Source of the DNA: Gonapodya prolifera JEL478
Taxonomy: Eukaryota > Monoblepharomycota > Monoblepharidomycetes > Monoblepharidales > Gonapodyaceae
DNA: 64,000 nt
NCBI GenBank assembly: GCA_001574975.1
Contig: KQ965752.1
Coordinates: 376,802 to 440,801 of the forward strand
Direction: 5' to 3'
Positions 23,801 through 34,335 of this stretch are shown here, in pieces. The first letter of the stretch is position 1, and each line of letters begins with the position of its first letter. Position numbers and translations under genes: made by a program. The notes below the pieces were generated by a model that was not told where the DNA came from, did no database searches, and saw only the letters and a program-made list of their open reading frames with translations.

Positions 23801-24698
23801 GAATGGAAAGAGATATATGAACAGAGTGATGCTGGTCTGTGCCATCTCCGGGCTCGAGGACGATTACCGGACGCTCAGGACGCTCACGGTCGCGACCGGA
23901 AAATGATGATCGGCGTGAGCCGGAGGAGCGGGCGTGGACGGGGAGGGAGTCCAGCTCCCGTTCGAGTGGTAAGAGTGGTTGGTCTTTGGGTACGACAATG
24001 GAGGACGGGATCGGTGCGAAGGAAACCTGAGGAGTGGTCCAGGGTAAGTCAGACCAAATTCGCATGAAGGGAGGATAATGGGTGTGAATACGGTGAAGGA
24101 AGTACATCTCAAGCAGATCTTTGACCATTCATCGTCAACCATTGTCTTTCCACGATGCTGATTACGCAGCAATATTGTCCGGAATCAGGTGTCCCTCTTG
24201 TGGAACGGAAAGCCAGCATCGGAACAATCACAGTCGATTCCACCATATTACTTAAGTCCACATCCAGTGAAATGCAGTATTCACCCATCAAGCTTTGTCC
24301 AACAAGCGCCGAAAGATCTTTCACCTGACATACCTGAGAACGTGACCTGCGTCTGCTGGCTCCTGCCAGAGGAAGCGACTCAGCACGTGTCTAGAAGTAA
24401 GAAAATGCACGATTTCGGCAGGTAAGGGGGAGGAGTCATCGAATGAGAAAGAAACAGAACATTGGTCATAAACACGACACAACGAGGGCAGGGAAACCCT
24501 TCTCACCTGTCGAATCGGCCTTGGCATCGCCGTTCCTTCACCGGCGCCTAAACCGAGAGCACCGTCGACACTCTCTGTCCGCCCATCCATAGCTCCGCCG
24601 TCTTCTGCAGTGGGGGGGTGAAGGGACCCAAGGGACCGTCCACCACAGGGTAAAAGCAGCTTATTCGGGATGGAATCAATTGATTCCGGAGCAGACAT
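20851..24698 (-). CDS. Eight-unit repeat protein with paired VxF..VPRDQ / ASDLSxRE motifs
   Basis: Eight repeats alternate two motifs. Motif 1 (VSFAPIPSSIVVPKDQ, VQFSPIPQTHTIPRDQ, VSFSPKPSVVSVPRDQ, VRFKGVAVVPVPKDQ, VLFNKNPAVVHVPRDQ, VAFSPTPPEVIHVGKDQ, VSFSRKASVVRVERDQ, VRFAERSAVVQVPRDQ) is followed 50-130 residues later by motif 2 (ASDLSVREVALLSRKL, ASDLSLREVELLEEKL, ASDMSLRELDLLEEKM, ASDLSIKEIDMLEKVL, ASDLSHRELAMLEGRL, ASDLSLREMQILERKR, SDLSIREVEILERKL, ASDLSVKEIGMLEKRL). Linkers are Ser/Pro/Gly-rich and acidic. Several introns lie just before motif 1 in phase 0 (acceptors before 24030, 23558, 23145 and 22110). The stop is TGA 20851-20853. A possible first exon starts at 24698 (MSAPESIDSIPNK) with a GTGAGA donor, but the link between 24500 and 24030 is unresolved. 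Motif 2 is predicted helical. No signal or membrane segment. Family unknown to me. Confidence 0.8.
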
Positions 24699-25097
24699 TG
24701 CGTGGTCGGATTCACTGGATGCACCGCGGGGTCGAGTTTTTGAGTAGGAAGGTAGCGGCCAAGTCCCGCAAACTGCATTCAAGGATATCAAATATCCAAG
24801 AAACTCTTATCTACAGATATAACTGACATCATTTTGCATATTTATGTGCAGATTCAATACATTTCTGGTTTTTAAATGGAGCCTTGATCCCCCGCCTTGG
24901 TTATGAAAGTGTTGCTGCTTCCCTCAAACTATTAATCAGATTCATCGGACGAGGTATATCTCGATGCGTTCCTGCTGAAGCCTCGGTATCGGTCCCTTCC
25001 TCCCCATTCTGGTAAGTTCCCTGTGCGAAATGTAGATTTGCACATAATCTCGGAATTATAGAAGTTAGAATTCTACAGATGACATTCACTACCCCGC

Positions 25098-25508
25098 TTA
25101 ACAACGCAACGGATCCAGTGCAGCAAAGAGTGACCTAGGGCGGTTCGGGGCGTTCACTGCGTCCAGTTGGGGGAACGTTTTAAAGGACAATGCTGCGACG
25201 GCGATCCAGAAGCTTAGACATCCTGCAAAAAGAAATAGCTTTCAAGGAAGGAATAGGAATACACCGGCGCTATGCAAATGCTCGTCCGCGGGAACTTTGA
25301 GAGTTATGAGCAACATACCAAGGGCTGGGCCATGAACGCGACGCAAACCACGTAGAATGGATAAAAAAATAATGGTACACATTATTCGCCAAGGGTTGAA
25401 CCAGGAGGACACCGACGACCGGGTGCTGGATTTGATAGAATCGCTGGAGTCGATCAGACGGCCTTCTTCCAGCTGGGCGGTATCAACGGTCTTGACGTGA
25501 TGGGACAT
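25098..25508 (-). CDS. Small membrane protein, unknown
   Basis: From Met at 25506-25508 (MSHHVKTVDTAQLEEGRLID) the exon runs through Ser-rich sequence to SSWFNPWRIMCTIIFLSILR, then GPALG at a GTATGT donor near 25308. The next exon, after a TTTTTGCAG acceptor, reads CLSFWIAVAALSFKTFPQLD and ends LFAALDPLRC stop (TAA at 25098). This gives two hydrophobic segments in a protein of about 110 residues. The frame is open further upstream (to 25610 and beyond through MSEEFPSSRSN), and a coding-looking stretch at 25626-25904 (ISSAWKAEPALIPDNLVRLA) could be an earlier exon. I do not recognise it. Confidence 0.5.
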
Positions 25509-25855
25509 AGCTTCCTTTTGTCGATGGCTCAGTGTGATGGACCTGCAAGAAGCAGTTGCTGGGCAATTGTCGGTCTCATTCGAACGAGAGCTCGGGAATT
25601 CCTCACTCACTCAACCGAGGCCCATTCAGAGTTCACGACCGCAGGGCAAGCCCGGGCAGCACGTGGGGGATTGGCACACTCCGCTCAGCGATGAGAAGGC
25701 ATCGGAGCTCCGTGCTTTCGACGAGACGGCGACGATTTCAGGCCATTGTCGCGCTAGTCGGACAAGATTGTCGGGAATGAGGGCGGGTTCGGCTTTCCAT
25801 GCGGAAGAGATTTGTAGGACGCTAAACAAGTCACATTCATAACATATTAATGTCA

Positions 25856-27489
25856 CTACAATCTCGCCATCTTCTGCTTGATCACATTCTCCGACCACAC
25901 CCACACCGTCTTCTGATGATCGAGGTCGCCCGCCTTTGCGTGCAGTTCACCTTTGCGAGCTACCCGGCCTTGATCCCAGTAATATTGACCGCGGATGTTC
26001 TTGGACTGGTGTGGTGGAACGGGTGTGGGTGTGGAGGGTCGAGAAACGATCGTATATTTAGTTTTCGCGAGGCGAAAGGTGCAGTCATGGGACTCGGACA
26101 CTCACAGGGACGTCAGGAGACGTCGCGAGGTAAACCGAACTTATGGCGCCTTCTACGGGGTCGAGAAAGACCATCTTGGGTGCGTCCTGTGAGGCCAGAA
26201 TGCGGAAGGGGGAGAAAGGCAAAGTTATTAGCTGCACCTTGGAAAATACATCCGCCGAAATTAAGCCATCACCATCTCACCTTATTTGAGCTCCCAAAAC
26301 TTTGTGGCGCCTGGTACCGCCCGAGTTCTGTTCGTACCACACCGGGATGCAACGAGCTGTCACAGGCAGAAAATCAGCGTGATTGATCAAGACCCAAACG
26401 GATATTAGGGACGGACTTGCAGTAGATCTTCACGTTCTTGCCGTGCTTGGCCTCCAGCCTTCGTTGAAGCTCTTGCATCATCAGGATGTTGGCGAGCTTC
26501 GTTTCCCCTGGCACCCCACGTATGATCAAACCCAACACGCAGCGTTAATATTCCACCTCGACTCGCACCGACCCCCCCTCACCTCCGACTCACCATACCG
26601 CCTCATAGGCTGGTACCACTTCTCGTCATTTAACTGATCCATGTGGATTCCATCCTTGGGCGCCCACAAGTTGGCACCCGACGATACCGAGACCACGCGG
26701 ACGGGGTGCGCCCCGGAGAGCGCAGTTTGTTCGAGAGTGGGGAGGAGTCGCTCGGTGAGGAGGAAGTGGGCGAAGTGGTTCCTGGATCGGCGGAGAGGGT
26801 TTGATTGGTTGAGGAGACAGCCGGGCATGATGTCTTACGTTGCCTGGAAGTAAGAAGACAGTGAATCCTCACAGCAGCAAGTACGCGTCAACGAGATACG
26901 AAAACTCACAAACTGCTGCTCGATCCCGTCCTTGGAAAGCTCGAATTTCGGTAGAGCCATGACCCCAGCGTTCAGGACCAACATGTGTAGGGGCAGGTTC
27001 ATGGCGAGAAACGCCGACGCGGCTTTATTGACGGATGCAAGGTCGTTCAGATCGGCTTCGATGTAGTCCACCTTGGAGGACATGTAAATGAGCGCGAAGT
27101 TACATTCAACATATGTAGCAGAGCACACACCTTGGTGTTTCCAGTAGCTCGCACGACTTCATCGATGGCGGCTTTTGATTTCTCAGGGTTCCGACCCACG
27201 CACACAACGTGCGCTCCCTTTGCCCCACTGTCGATTATTCAAGCCGCTGTTCAGAAACGAACGGGGAACTGGACCGGAATCGCAAGATTCCAACCAAAGC
27301 GCACTCACAGCGCGCTAAGCGTGGCCTTTCCGATTCCGGTCGACGCGCCCGTGATGAGGGCGACCTGGCCCGTGAGGTCCTGGAATCGGAGTCGGCAGGT
27401 TTGATCCGATCCTCAAGGCGGTTGAACGAATCGATACCCACGGGGACGTCCGTGTATTTGAAGGTGACTGGGCGAGATGATTTGGTCAT
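25856..27489 (-). CDS. Short-chain dehydrogenase/reductase (retinol dehydrogenase/WWOX type)
   Basis: An NAD(P)-dependent oxidoreductase with a Rossmann fold. From Met 27487-27489 (MTKSSRPVTFKYTDVPVG) it reads VALITGASTGIGKATLSAL (TGxxxGIG cofactor site), AHVVCVGRNPEKSK, VDYIEADLNDLASVNKAASA, LHMLVLNAGVMALP (NAG), VRVVSVSSGAN (catalytic Ser), and, across an intron, Y-G-E-T-K (the YxxxK pair), LANILMMQELQRR, then LHPGVVRTEL (substrate side). The last exon ends VIKQKMARL stop at 25856. About seven exons are separated by short introns. The frame shifts once at a CC run (27382-27383), where one more C would give DSQDLTGQVALITG. The subfamily acts on lipids or retinoid-like alcohols, but substrate cannot be told. 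Its start codon is in frame with the upstream PPR frame. Confidence 0.85.
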
Positions 27490-30400
27490 TGCGTGCGAGG
27501 TAAGGCGATGGGATATTGGGCGCAGGCTGTTGTCCGTTGAGTCCGGTTGCGGATCTCCCATCATTTCAGCCGCGAGCCAATTTCTCATTGCAGCGACAAC
27601 ATGTGGAGCAATGAACGAAGCGACGACACTAAAAACATTAAAGCCGGATCTGGGTATATCTCCGAGCCCAAAATGGCCCTCCTGAATGGGGAAGTCGAGC
27701 TTTAAATTAAACTGGCGGTATTTCGCCAAATATCGCATGTACAATTCAATGTAAACGTCCCAGTATAAATCTAAGATACCTTCTTTGGAAAGCGCTTTTA
27801 AAAGGATTTGCTTGGATCCATCCCGATCAATACTTTTCACCACGGCTCTCAAAGTGTCTTGATGACCCTCCCTTCCAGCCCAACGAAAGAACTTCATCAT
27901 GCGTTTTTGTTCAACTTTATCACGTCTGATCAAAGGGAACAAATATGTTCCCAGTGTTTTTTCTGATGGTGAGACGTTGAATGATGACCATTCTGTTTGC
28001 AAGGTAGATTAGCGCCGACGCAAATTGTCCCAAACAAATCAGCCCTTCTATCCGAGAGTTCCACACATTTTCCCAAGAAAGCAACTCCGGCGACTGTGGC
28101 CTACACAACAGGCTCAGTTCGAGCATCCATTCCAATGCTCGTCATGGCAGATAGCAGCCTTCCATTTGTCGCACATTCCCAGACTTTGCGAGATTGCCCA
28201 GAAGAATGACATAAGAGCCCATGTGTGGTTTCATGCCATCCATGAGTATGGCATTGAAAGTACTTTCAGCTCCTTTCATGTCACCCCGCAAAGTTTGAAT
28301 TCGCATCACGTGTGTAGGCGGGCTGCGGAATATCCATACCTTTGCTACGCAACACTTTGAATAGTCCAATGGCATCTACATGATCATCGAAAGACGAAGA
28401 GTGAGCTGCACATTGGAAAACCACCCTCCAAGGGATAGGTTTTGACTGGAATCCCATTGTTTCTGCAACTTCCAACGCTCGAGAGACCTCCCCAGTTCGC
28501 GCAAACACCTGCACAACGTAACTATCGTTCGCAGAAAAAGCGCAACTACAACTGTTGAGTCTTCGCGAAGCTTTCAGTGATTTCAATCATTCTTCTGATG
28601 TTTTCCGGTGAACCATCGCGTCACAGAGCTTCCACCACTTTGAGCTTTTCAGATACACCAAGGTCTTTGAGACCACGCACTCTGAGGTTACGTTCTTCAT
28701 CTTCCAGGAGTTTTAGAGCCCTCTCTAAAGCATCAGGCATCGCGTGGAGAGGCGCAATAGCGTTCGTGGTTGGGCTCTACTCAGACAATGTCTTCTTGTC
28801 TGCCTTGCTTTGCGAGGCCATCTAGGACGTAAACGACAGATAACCAATCTGGGACGCGCCCAGTAATTTGTCCCTGGACTCCCAAAGGACTGCCTCGACT
28901 TGCTCAACCTCGCCTAAAGCTGCGAGAAGATAAGTGCGCAATGAAATCATTTGCGTTCTGGGGGAGCGAGTAACTGTAGCAAGAGACGGATCGATATAGC
29001 GGGCCAAACGTTGATGGTGAACCCAAGATGGGTAATACTCGAACCACTCATAAAATTCCCACCATTCATCCATTTCCTGAACCAAGTCAGGTTCGGTGGA
29101 CGTATTTCAATCTCCACTCCTACCGTAAAGTTAAGCAGGGGGAGATCCACCTTTGAGCACTCGCATCCCACCAACTGCAGCCGCCCGTCCACGGTGTTCA
29201 AGTGCCTTAGCACCGCCGCAAATTGAAGAAAGCTGCTTTTTCCAAGTACACGGTTGATGTATCTTCTTTGAAGTCACGCTCCCTCCGCACACGAAGCTGT
29301 TTGAGGAAACCTGTCGACCAAAGACTCCCGAAATGGAACTGCTTAGAGCAAAAAATATTCCGGGATATCCCTGTGCAGCAGTGCTAATGAAGGTAGCGTC
29401 ATGATCCTTCGGAGAAAATCGCGGCTGTGCGATTGAAGTGCTGGGAGGCAGGAAACGAGCCCTATCAGCGAACAAAGTCGAAAGCCACTCCCCAACCATG
29501 CCTTCACTTGGGTTCAGTTTTGCCCACAAACATCGTTGAAAACGATTTGTTGCCCACTGTCTGTGTTGAGAGAGCCTCGTTTACGCAAGGTCAGAAGCGT
29601 GACGCCCCGCTCCTTGGCTTAAGCACTCCGCCACGATAATGCCTTCCGCCTGACGGGCGATGGCTCCCAGCAAGGCAGCGTAAGGTCCTTCGGTGAGGTT
29701 AACGCGAGAGCTGGGAACAGTTTTGGCCTCGTCTAACCGGTCGCTGGCGACGTGGATTTGGCCGGCGCCGCCGAGATGAGATATAATAGAGGTGTACGAG
29801 TATGCATCTGGAGGCACCCCGAAACGAGGAAATACGAAAGGCGCGAACATGGAAGACGCTATGTAATCCATAGGTGTGGATTGATCTCGGTTGTTCGTGG
29901 ATGATTTCATTGGTATCATGTCATCAAGACTCGCGTCGGCTGCAGCACCTGCCGCTACCGATGGCACAGTGCAACCGGCCAAGTCCATCAGAGCCGTAAT
30001 GGTGATAACGTTGGGTTGTATCCTGAAGCGTGAGAACTCCTTGTCCACAACGTGTGCAGCGAATGCGTAAGTTTCTTTGGCTATTTCGGCGCAGTCCCCG
30101 ATACGTATGGACTTTGCTAAGCAATCAATGAGAATGCTCAAGATGCGGAGCGTGGGGGGGGGGGGGGGGGTTATGCTCCTCCATCTTCAACAAAAATGAC
30201 TGAATTGAAGGGACAAATGATGTGTTGACTGTGCTTGCGTCTGCCGAGGCATGGTGGCGAAGCGCAACTGCCAGTGACATGAATTCGGCTTCGGTAAGGG
30301 CAGGCGTCTAAGAAATCTGCCTCTCCTTGGCGTCTTCCACCTCACGTCGGCGATTGTTCCCATTTTTTGACAGCAACCCGTCTTTAGCATTCCGCAGGGG

Positions 30401-30623
30401 TTCCAAAAATTTGAACCATGTCATCCAATACTTGCTGAACCTTCTCAACACCCCGTTTTATGTCATCGACTGAGTCTTCTGGAATCCTTGTGGCGAAAGT
30501 ATTTGCAGTTTGAGAGAAGTCGTCCCGGGACAGTGTGGACGCCGCGGCGGAAAGGTGGTCATTGAGAGGGAAAGGTAGGCTGCGAGAAACGTTTGAATGG
30601 GATGAAGTCCGAGTGAAAGTCAC
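27490..30623 (-). CDS. Pentatricopeptide repeat (PPR) protein, probably mitochondrial
   Basis: PPR proteins bind organelle RNA through helical-hairpin repeats of about 35 residues. From a possible start at 30623 (MTFTRTSSHSNVSRSLPF, Arg/Ser-rich and acid-poor like a mitochondrial presequence) the segments read LAVALRHHASADASTVNTSF, PNVITITALMDLAG, PDAYSYTSIISHLGGAGQIH, WEFYEWFEYYPSWVHHQRLA, YVVQVFARTGEVSRALEVAE, GDMKGAESTFNAILMDGMKP, HMGSYVILLGNLAKSG and LRAVVKSIDRDG. These have the PPR pattern of x-Y-x-x-L-I and A-x-x-x-F-x-x-M. Reading frames change several times; a 17-G run at 30154-30170 lies within the gene. The C terminus is unclear: the frame stays open into the next gene's start at 27489. 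End coordinate is therefore approximate. Confidence 0.6.
30154..30170. repeat. Poly-G run (17 G)
   Basis: Seventeen consecutive G in the plus strand (C in the sense of the PPR gene), between the segment ending LLKMEEH and the segment ILIDCLAKSIRIGDC. It may be part of an intron or a length-variable coding tract; its true length is doubtful in a draft assembly. Confidence 0.95.
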
Positions 30624-30699
30624 TATCTCGTCGGCGGCATCCCCTATCTCCTCTTTATCTTTTCGCGACTCACATTTCCAAGCTCCTCATAGACAATTT

Positions 30700-31804
30700 C
30701 GTGACCTCAGCACATCGGCCATCCTCTCGGCCAGCACTCTCACAGGTTGGGAGAGTTTTCTATGTTGCGCCTGCGATCTTCCACAGTCTAATTCGTTCCG
30801 AATACGTGAAAGGTGTACGTGATGACGAGTTAATCCGAGCTATTGGGTTGAAGATGGAGGGTGGTTCTCCGCACCTGAATTCGTGCAGTTGGAAGCCGAT
30901 CGATTCGGGGATGTGGAGACATGGGAGATGGCGCAAAAGCATTCCGACGTGCTCTTGAGACGGTAGTCGAATCAGATATTACTTAGCGAGAACAGCTCGC
31001 TCGCGCTCCGGGTGGGTGATCAAGTAACAAGGATGTCCGTCCCAAACTCATCCGGGCAGCTTCCGCGAGCTTACGGGAGACTGCTATCTGATGGAATTGG
31101 AGTCTTTTTCTCCAATTGGAACAAAGACAAGTTGGTCGAAGTGTTCTTTTTGGACCAAAGCAATCCTCGGCCCAAATCCTGCTTGATTGCCTCTTCTCCA
31201 ACGTTTGTTCCACAGGAGCCATTCGACTCACAAGCGCATCCTACATGAGACAGCCCATTGACTTCCGCGGTGACAGCGCTCCGACAGCTTGGAACAGCAG
31301 TCTCGACCACATGTGTCGACGAAGAGATTCCAGAGAGCCAGAGTCTGGAACAGTTGATCTCGTAGGAACTGTCACTGGTACGAATTATCCGTGCATCTTG
31401 CACTCATGGCTGCATTCAAAGTCCTGCTACGTTTGTTCTACCTTTTCCACGAGTTCCGCGTCTCAATGAGAGCCACCAAAATCATTTCCAATTCGACTTC
31501 TTGGAAAGAATTTTCCCTTCCAAAGCACTTTGCCTACTCTGGCGGAGGGGCCGCTCAGTTTGGCGACTCCTTTGACCCTTTTAGCTGCACATTCACTGGT
31601 GAACCCACGTCCCGCAACCATTGCATTGCCGTTCGGAGACTGCGACGGTGCACGACGCTCCCATTGCGAGATCAAAAGCGTCTGCCTCCCAACGCTCATC
31701 TGTAATTTCGCTGTCGACGAGGCTTATCATCTTGCGTACAAAGTCGCAGAATTGTATGGACTCGACAATGCACATTTGGAGAGGCATTGGTACTGGGATC
31801 ACTA
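30700..31804 (+). CDS. Unrecognised gene (fragmented exons)
   Basis: Plus-strand pieces with coding character but no recognisable family: around 30870-30960 (PEFVQLEADRFGDVETWEMA), 30985-31248 (LRVGDQVTRMSVPNSSG, DGIGVFFSNWNKDKLVEVFF), 31380-31705 (CTFTGEPTSRNHC preceded by KIISNSTSWKEFSLP) and 31690-31804 (FAVDEAYHLAYKVAELYGLD, stop 31802-31804). Exon borders cannot be fixed with confidence. It is divergent from the PPR gene (starts about 80 bp apart), so the two may share a promoter. Confidence 0.35.
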
Positions 31805-33086
31805 GATGATGGAGGAATGATATGGGTAGGCCTGAACAGGGGATACGGAGGTGGCATAGAGGGAGCAAAAGGGGTGTCCGGGTGTTACAGAATGATGTAC
31901 TATATGTGAACGGAACGCAAGCGACTTTTGTTTTGATCGAGACATGCAAAAAAAAACCATGACCGCAACTCTCTCGGTGCGAGTGCTAGCAGTGGCAACT
32001 CGCTTTGGAGATGTTCTTGAAGATACCAATCCGCACATCGTCCAAACGAGGTGTTACGGGCTGTGGACGCTCGGGTACGTCCAACAGTGGAAATGATGCT
32101 ACCTCCAAAGCGCAGTTTTTGAAATTCGGTGCAGGAGGGAAGTGGTGAGCATGACTGTGATTAATTTAAAATGGTCCACTCCTGGAATCGAACTAACCGC
32201 ACCCAACGATTTATCCTACCTGTGCGGACCATAATTTACTTCCGGAGATTCCAAGGACCAAGAAACCTCGCCCGCCCAGACCCATCCCAGTTTAGCACTG
32301 GCTCCCTCAAAGGCCTATATGTACGTATACGCCCTATGTGCGACCGTCCTCCTGTGCCAGACCGTGGGGTATACCGGCCTCCCCTGCACTTGAACACAGG
32401 CTGCCGTTCTCGCAGACGTGAATGGCATGGCGCCTCCAACTAGCAGTACTGCAAAGTTGGCTATGTTGATGCCTGGATGCGGGCGAGGTTTCGAGAAGAC
32501 AAGCCTGGCAAAGAAACACCTCGACTGGCCAAGAGAGAGGGGCGAGGGGACGGGGGAGTAACTTGTGGGGGACAATTGAAAGGTGCAAGACGCGAACAGA
32601 CTTTGGCCGATAACAGGCTAATATGCCATGCTCGCTTCACTTTTCAGGTGGAGGGCCTCCACTGGCATCTCCTGGGTAACGATATGTCTTTCTTGGCATA
32701 TCGGCGAACATCCACCTTTCCTTTTGTGTCTGACGGACGATGGTATCGGAGCCGTGGGTGTCTGTTATGCAGCGCGGGAAGGGGAAGAAAATACTTGTGC
32801 TCAGTATCTTTATTTTGAGATTTGACTAGAGAATATAGAATATATTTGGGTAACCTCAGACATCAGCGACGGAGCAGAAGAGTGCGAGATTGACCTTTTG
32901 GGAGCATTGGTCCACATCTTCGCTTCGCAACACCAGGAACGTTTCTTTTTGTCAGCCTCAATTAGAGAATATTTCTGAAATTGCCCTTCTCATCTGTCCC
33001 CCTTCCCAAAATCGTGAAATATTTGTCATAACAAAACGTCATTTCCATCAAATGACCGAACCTCAAGTTCGTTTCTCCAACCCAAC
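31805..33086. other. Intergenic with a tRNA-like fragment
   Basis: No convincing gene. At 32173-32231 the minus strand has a seven-base-pair acceptor-like stem (GGTCCGC with GTGGACC, one G-U) followed by A and contains a B-box-like AGTTCGATTCC, but the T stem does not pair and the length is only 59, so it is not a normal tRNA. The rest has only short open frames. Confidence 0.3.
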
Positions 33087-34085
33087 ATGAAGCTCCCTAT
33101 TTCCCGGAGCCCTGCAGAGAAGAAAGGGCAGAAGAGGACCGTGGAGACGCTAAGGGCGATGATGGAAGATCGAGAGGATGACTACCGGAGAATGATTGGT
33201 GAAGGTCGAAGAATGTTGCCTTCTCTCGATGCAGCTGCAATCACCGACGACAATCAAAACCTTTGCAAAGACGCATCCCATAAAGCTGCGAAATTTCTTG
33301 AGACTCTGCGTTATTGCGTTATGCCCTGTTTGAATTGGCCTCACCAGTCCACAAGGCGAATGTTCGAAAAGCCCTTTAACTACTCTTGGCGAGCTCGATG
33401 GGGAGGGAGTTCGCCATGCGGCGTATCCTCGTGGAACCTTCCCTCAATTTCCTCCCTGGATTCATTCTCGCAATGGCGAACTCGCTCACCATGACTCTCG
33501 TTGCCATCCTAAGGAGTACACCACTTCACGAGTCCTCAGACGTCAAGCATTTCATCCACGATCTCAGCATTTTAGCACGTCTAATATGTCCTGAAATGTC
33601 GCAGGAAGCCGAGGGCTATTACGCGAAAGTTGTGTGGAGCAACCAAAAGTTCTGATCTACACTGATTACAGCCTCTCAGAGTGTTGCGAAAGGGAGTTTA
33701 CACGCAAGCACTTTTTCACGTGTACGCCTTCAGTGAGGCTGCTCTGAAGATGCGGTACGGTTTAAGTCTCCCACTCGCAGACCAGTGTGGGAGCAATGAC
33801 GAAACAAAGGAAGAAAGCGTAGGCGAAATTTGTTCCCTCTGGAAGAGCACTTGGCGAATCGGAGAGTTTGAGTCTGTGTTTGCCGCAGTCGGCTGCACCA
33901 ACCTCGTCCCCAAGAGGAGATGTGCTCTGTGCAATATGGCCATGTACTGCGATGTCACGTGCCAGAAGGCTCATTGGGCCTTGCACAAGTTGGTGTGCAG
34001 AAAGAACATTTGGAATGTGGAGGGAGTGGCGGGGAACGACGAAACCGGCGGAGATGGGGTCTTGATAGAGTTGCTAACCGACTGA
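33087..34085 (+). CDS. MYND zinc-finger protein
   Basis: Starts at ATG 33087 (MKLPISRSPAEKKGQKRTVE) and ends at TGA 34083-34085 (GVLIELLTD). The body is helical and not recognised (MGREFAMRRILVEPSLNFLP, LHESSDVKHFIHDLSILARL). The C-terminal segment RRCALCNMAMYCDVTCQKAH followed by WALHKLVC is the second half of a MYND finger (CxxC, YC, CQ, H, C). The first CxxC pair is reduced to one Cys (VGCTN), so one zinc site may be incomplete. The frame changes between exon 1 and MGREF near 33320-33390, and an intron near 33655-33680 is likely. MYND fingers bind proline-rich partners in chromatin and signalling proteins. No SET domain is visible. Confidence 0.65.
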
Positions 34086-34335
34086 ATGCACATGACATTT
34101 GACACGAGCTTTCGTGATATGTGTTCAGATCTATTGACGGCTCCTTGGTGTAGGATGTGCACATTTGTCGAACTATTGTGCTCCTCGTTCGAGTATGTAG
34201 GTACAATGAACTTCCTGACATCACGAATAAATTAACATTATTACTTCCCGAAAAGAGTCAGTGCTATCATTCGAAAGTCTTGGCTTCCGAGCTCCAGATC
34301 ACTTAAACCTTTTCCTCCTGTCGAGCCCGCAGGCT

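Noticed and set aside
24321-24360. A ninth repeat unit (VTFS between acceptor- and donor-like sites)
   Set aside because: Only four residues match motif 1 and no motif 2 follows, so it is not counted.
26400-26530. Dehydrogenase lacking its catalytic Tyr
   Set aside because: The Tyr and Lys of YxxxK are split by an intron; joining the exons gives Y-G-E-T-K, so the site is complete.
29125-29145. 5S rRNA-like 'aaagttaagcaggg'
   Set aside because: Only this short stretch resembles the 5S core; the flanks do not, and it lies inside the PPR gene region.
32173-32231. Possible tRNA on the minus strand
   Set aside because: The acceptor-like stem and a B-box-like GTTCGATTCC are there, but the T stem does not pair, no D or anticodon arm can be drawn and the length is 59. 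At most a decayed tRNA-like piece.
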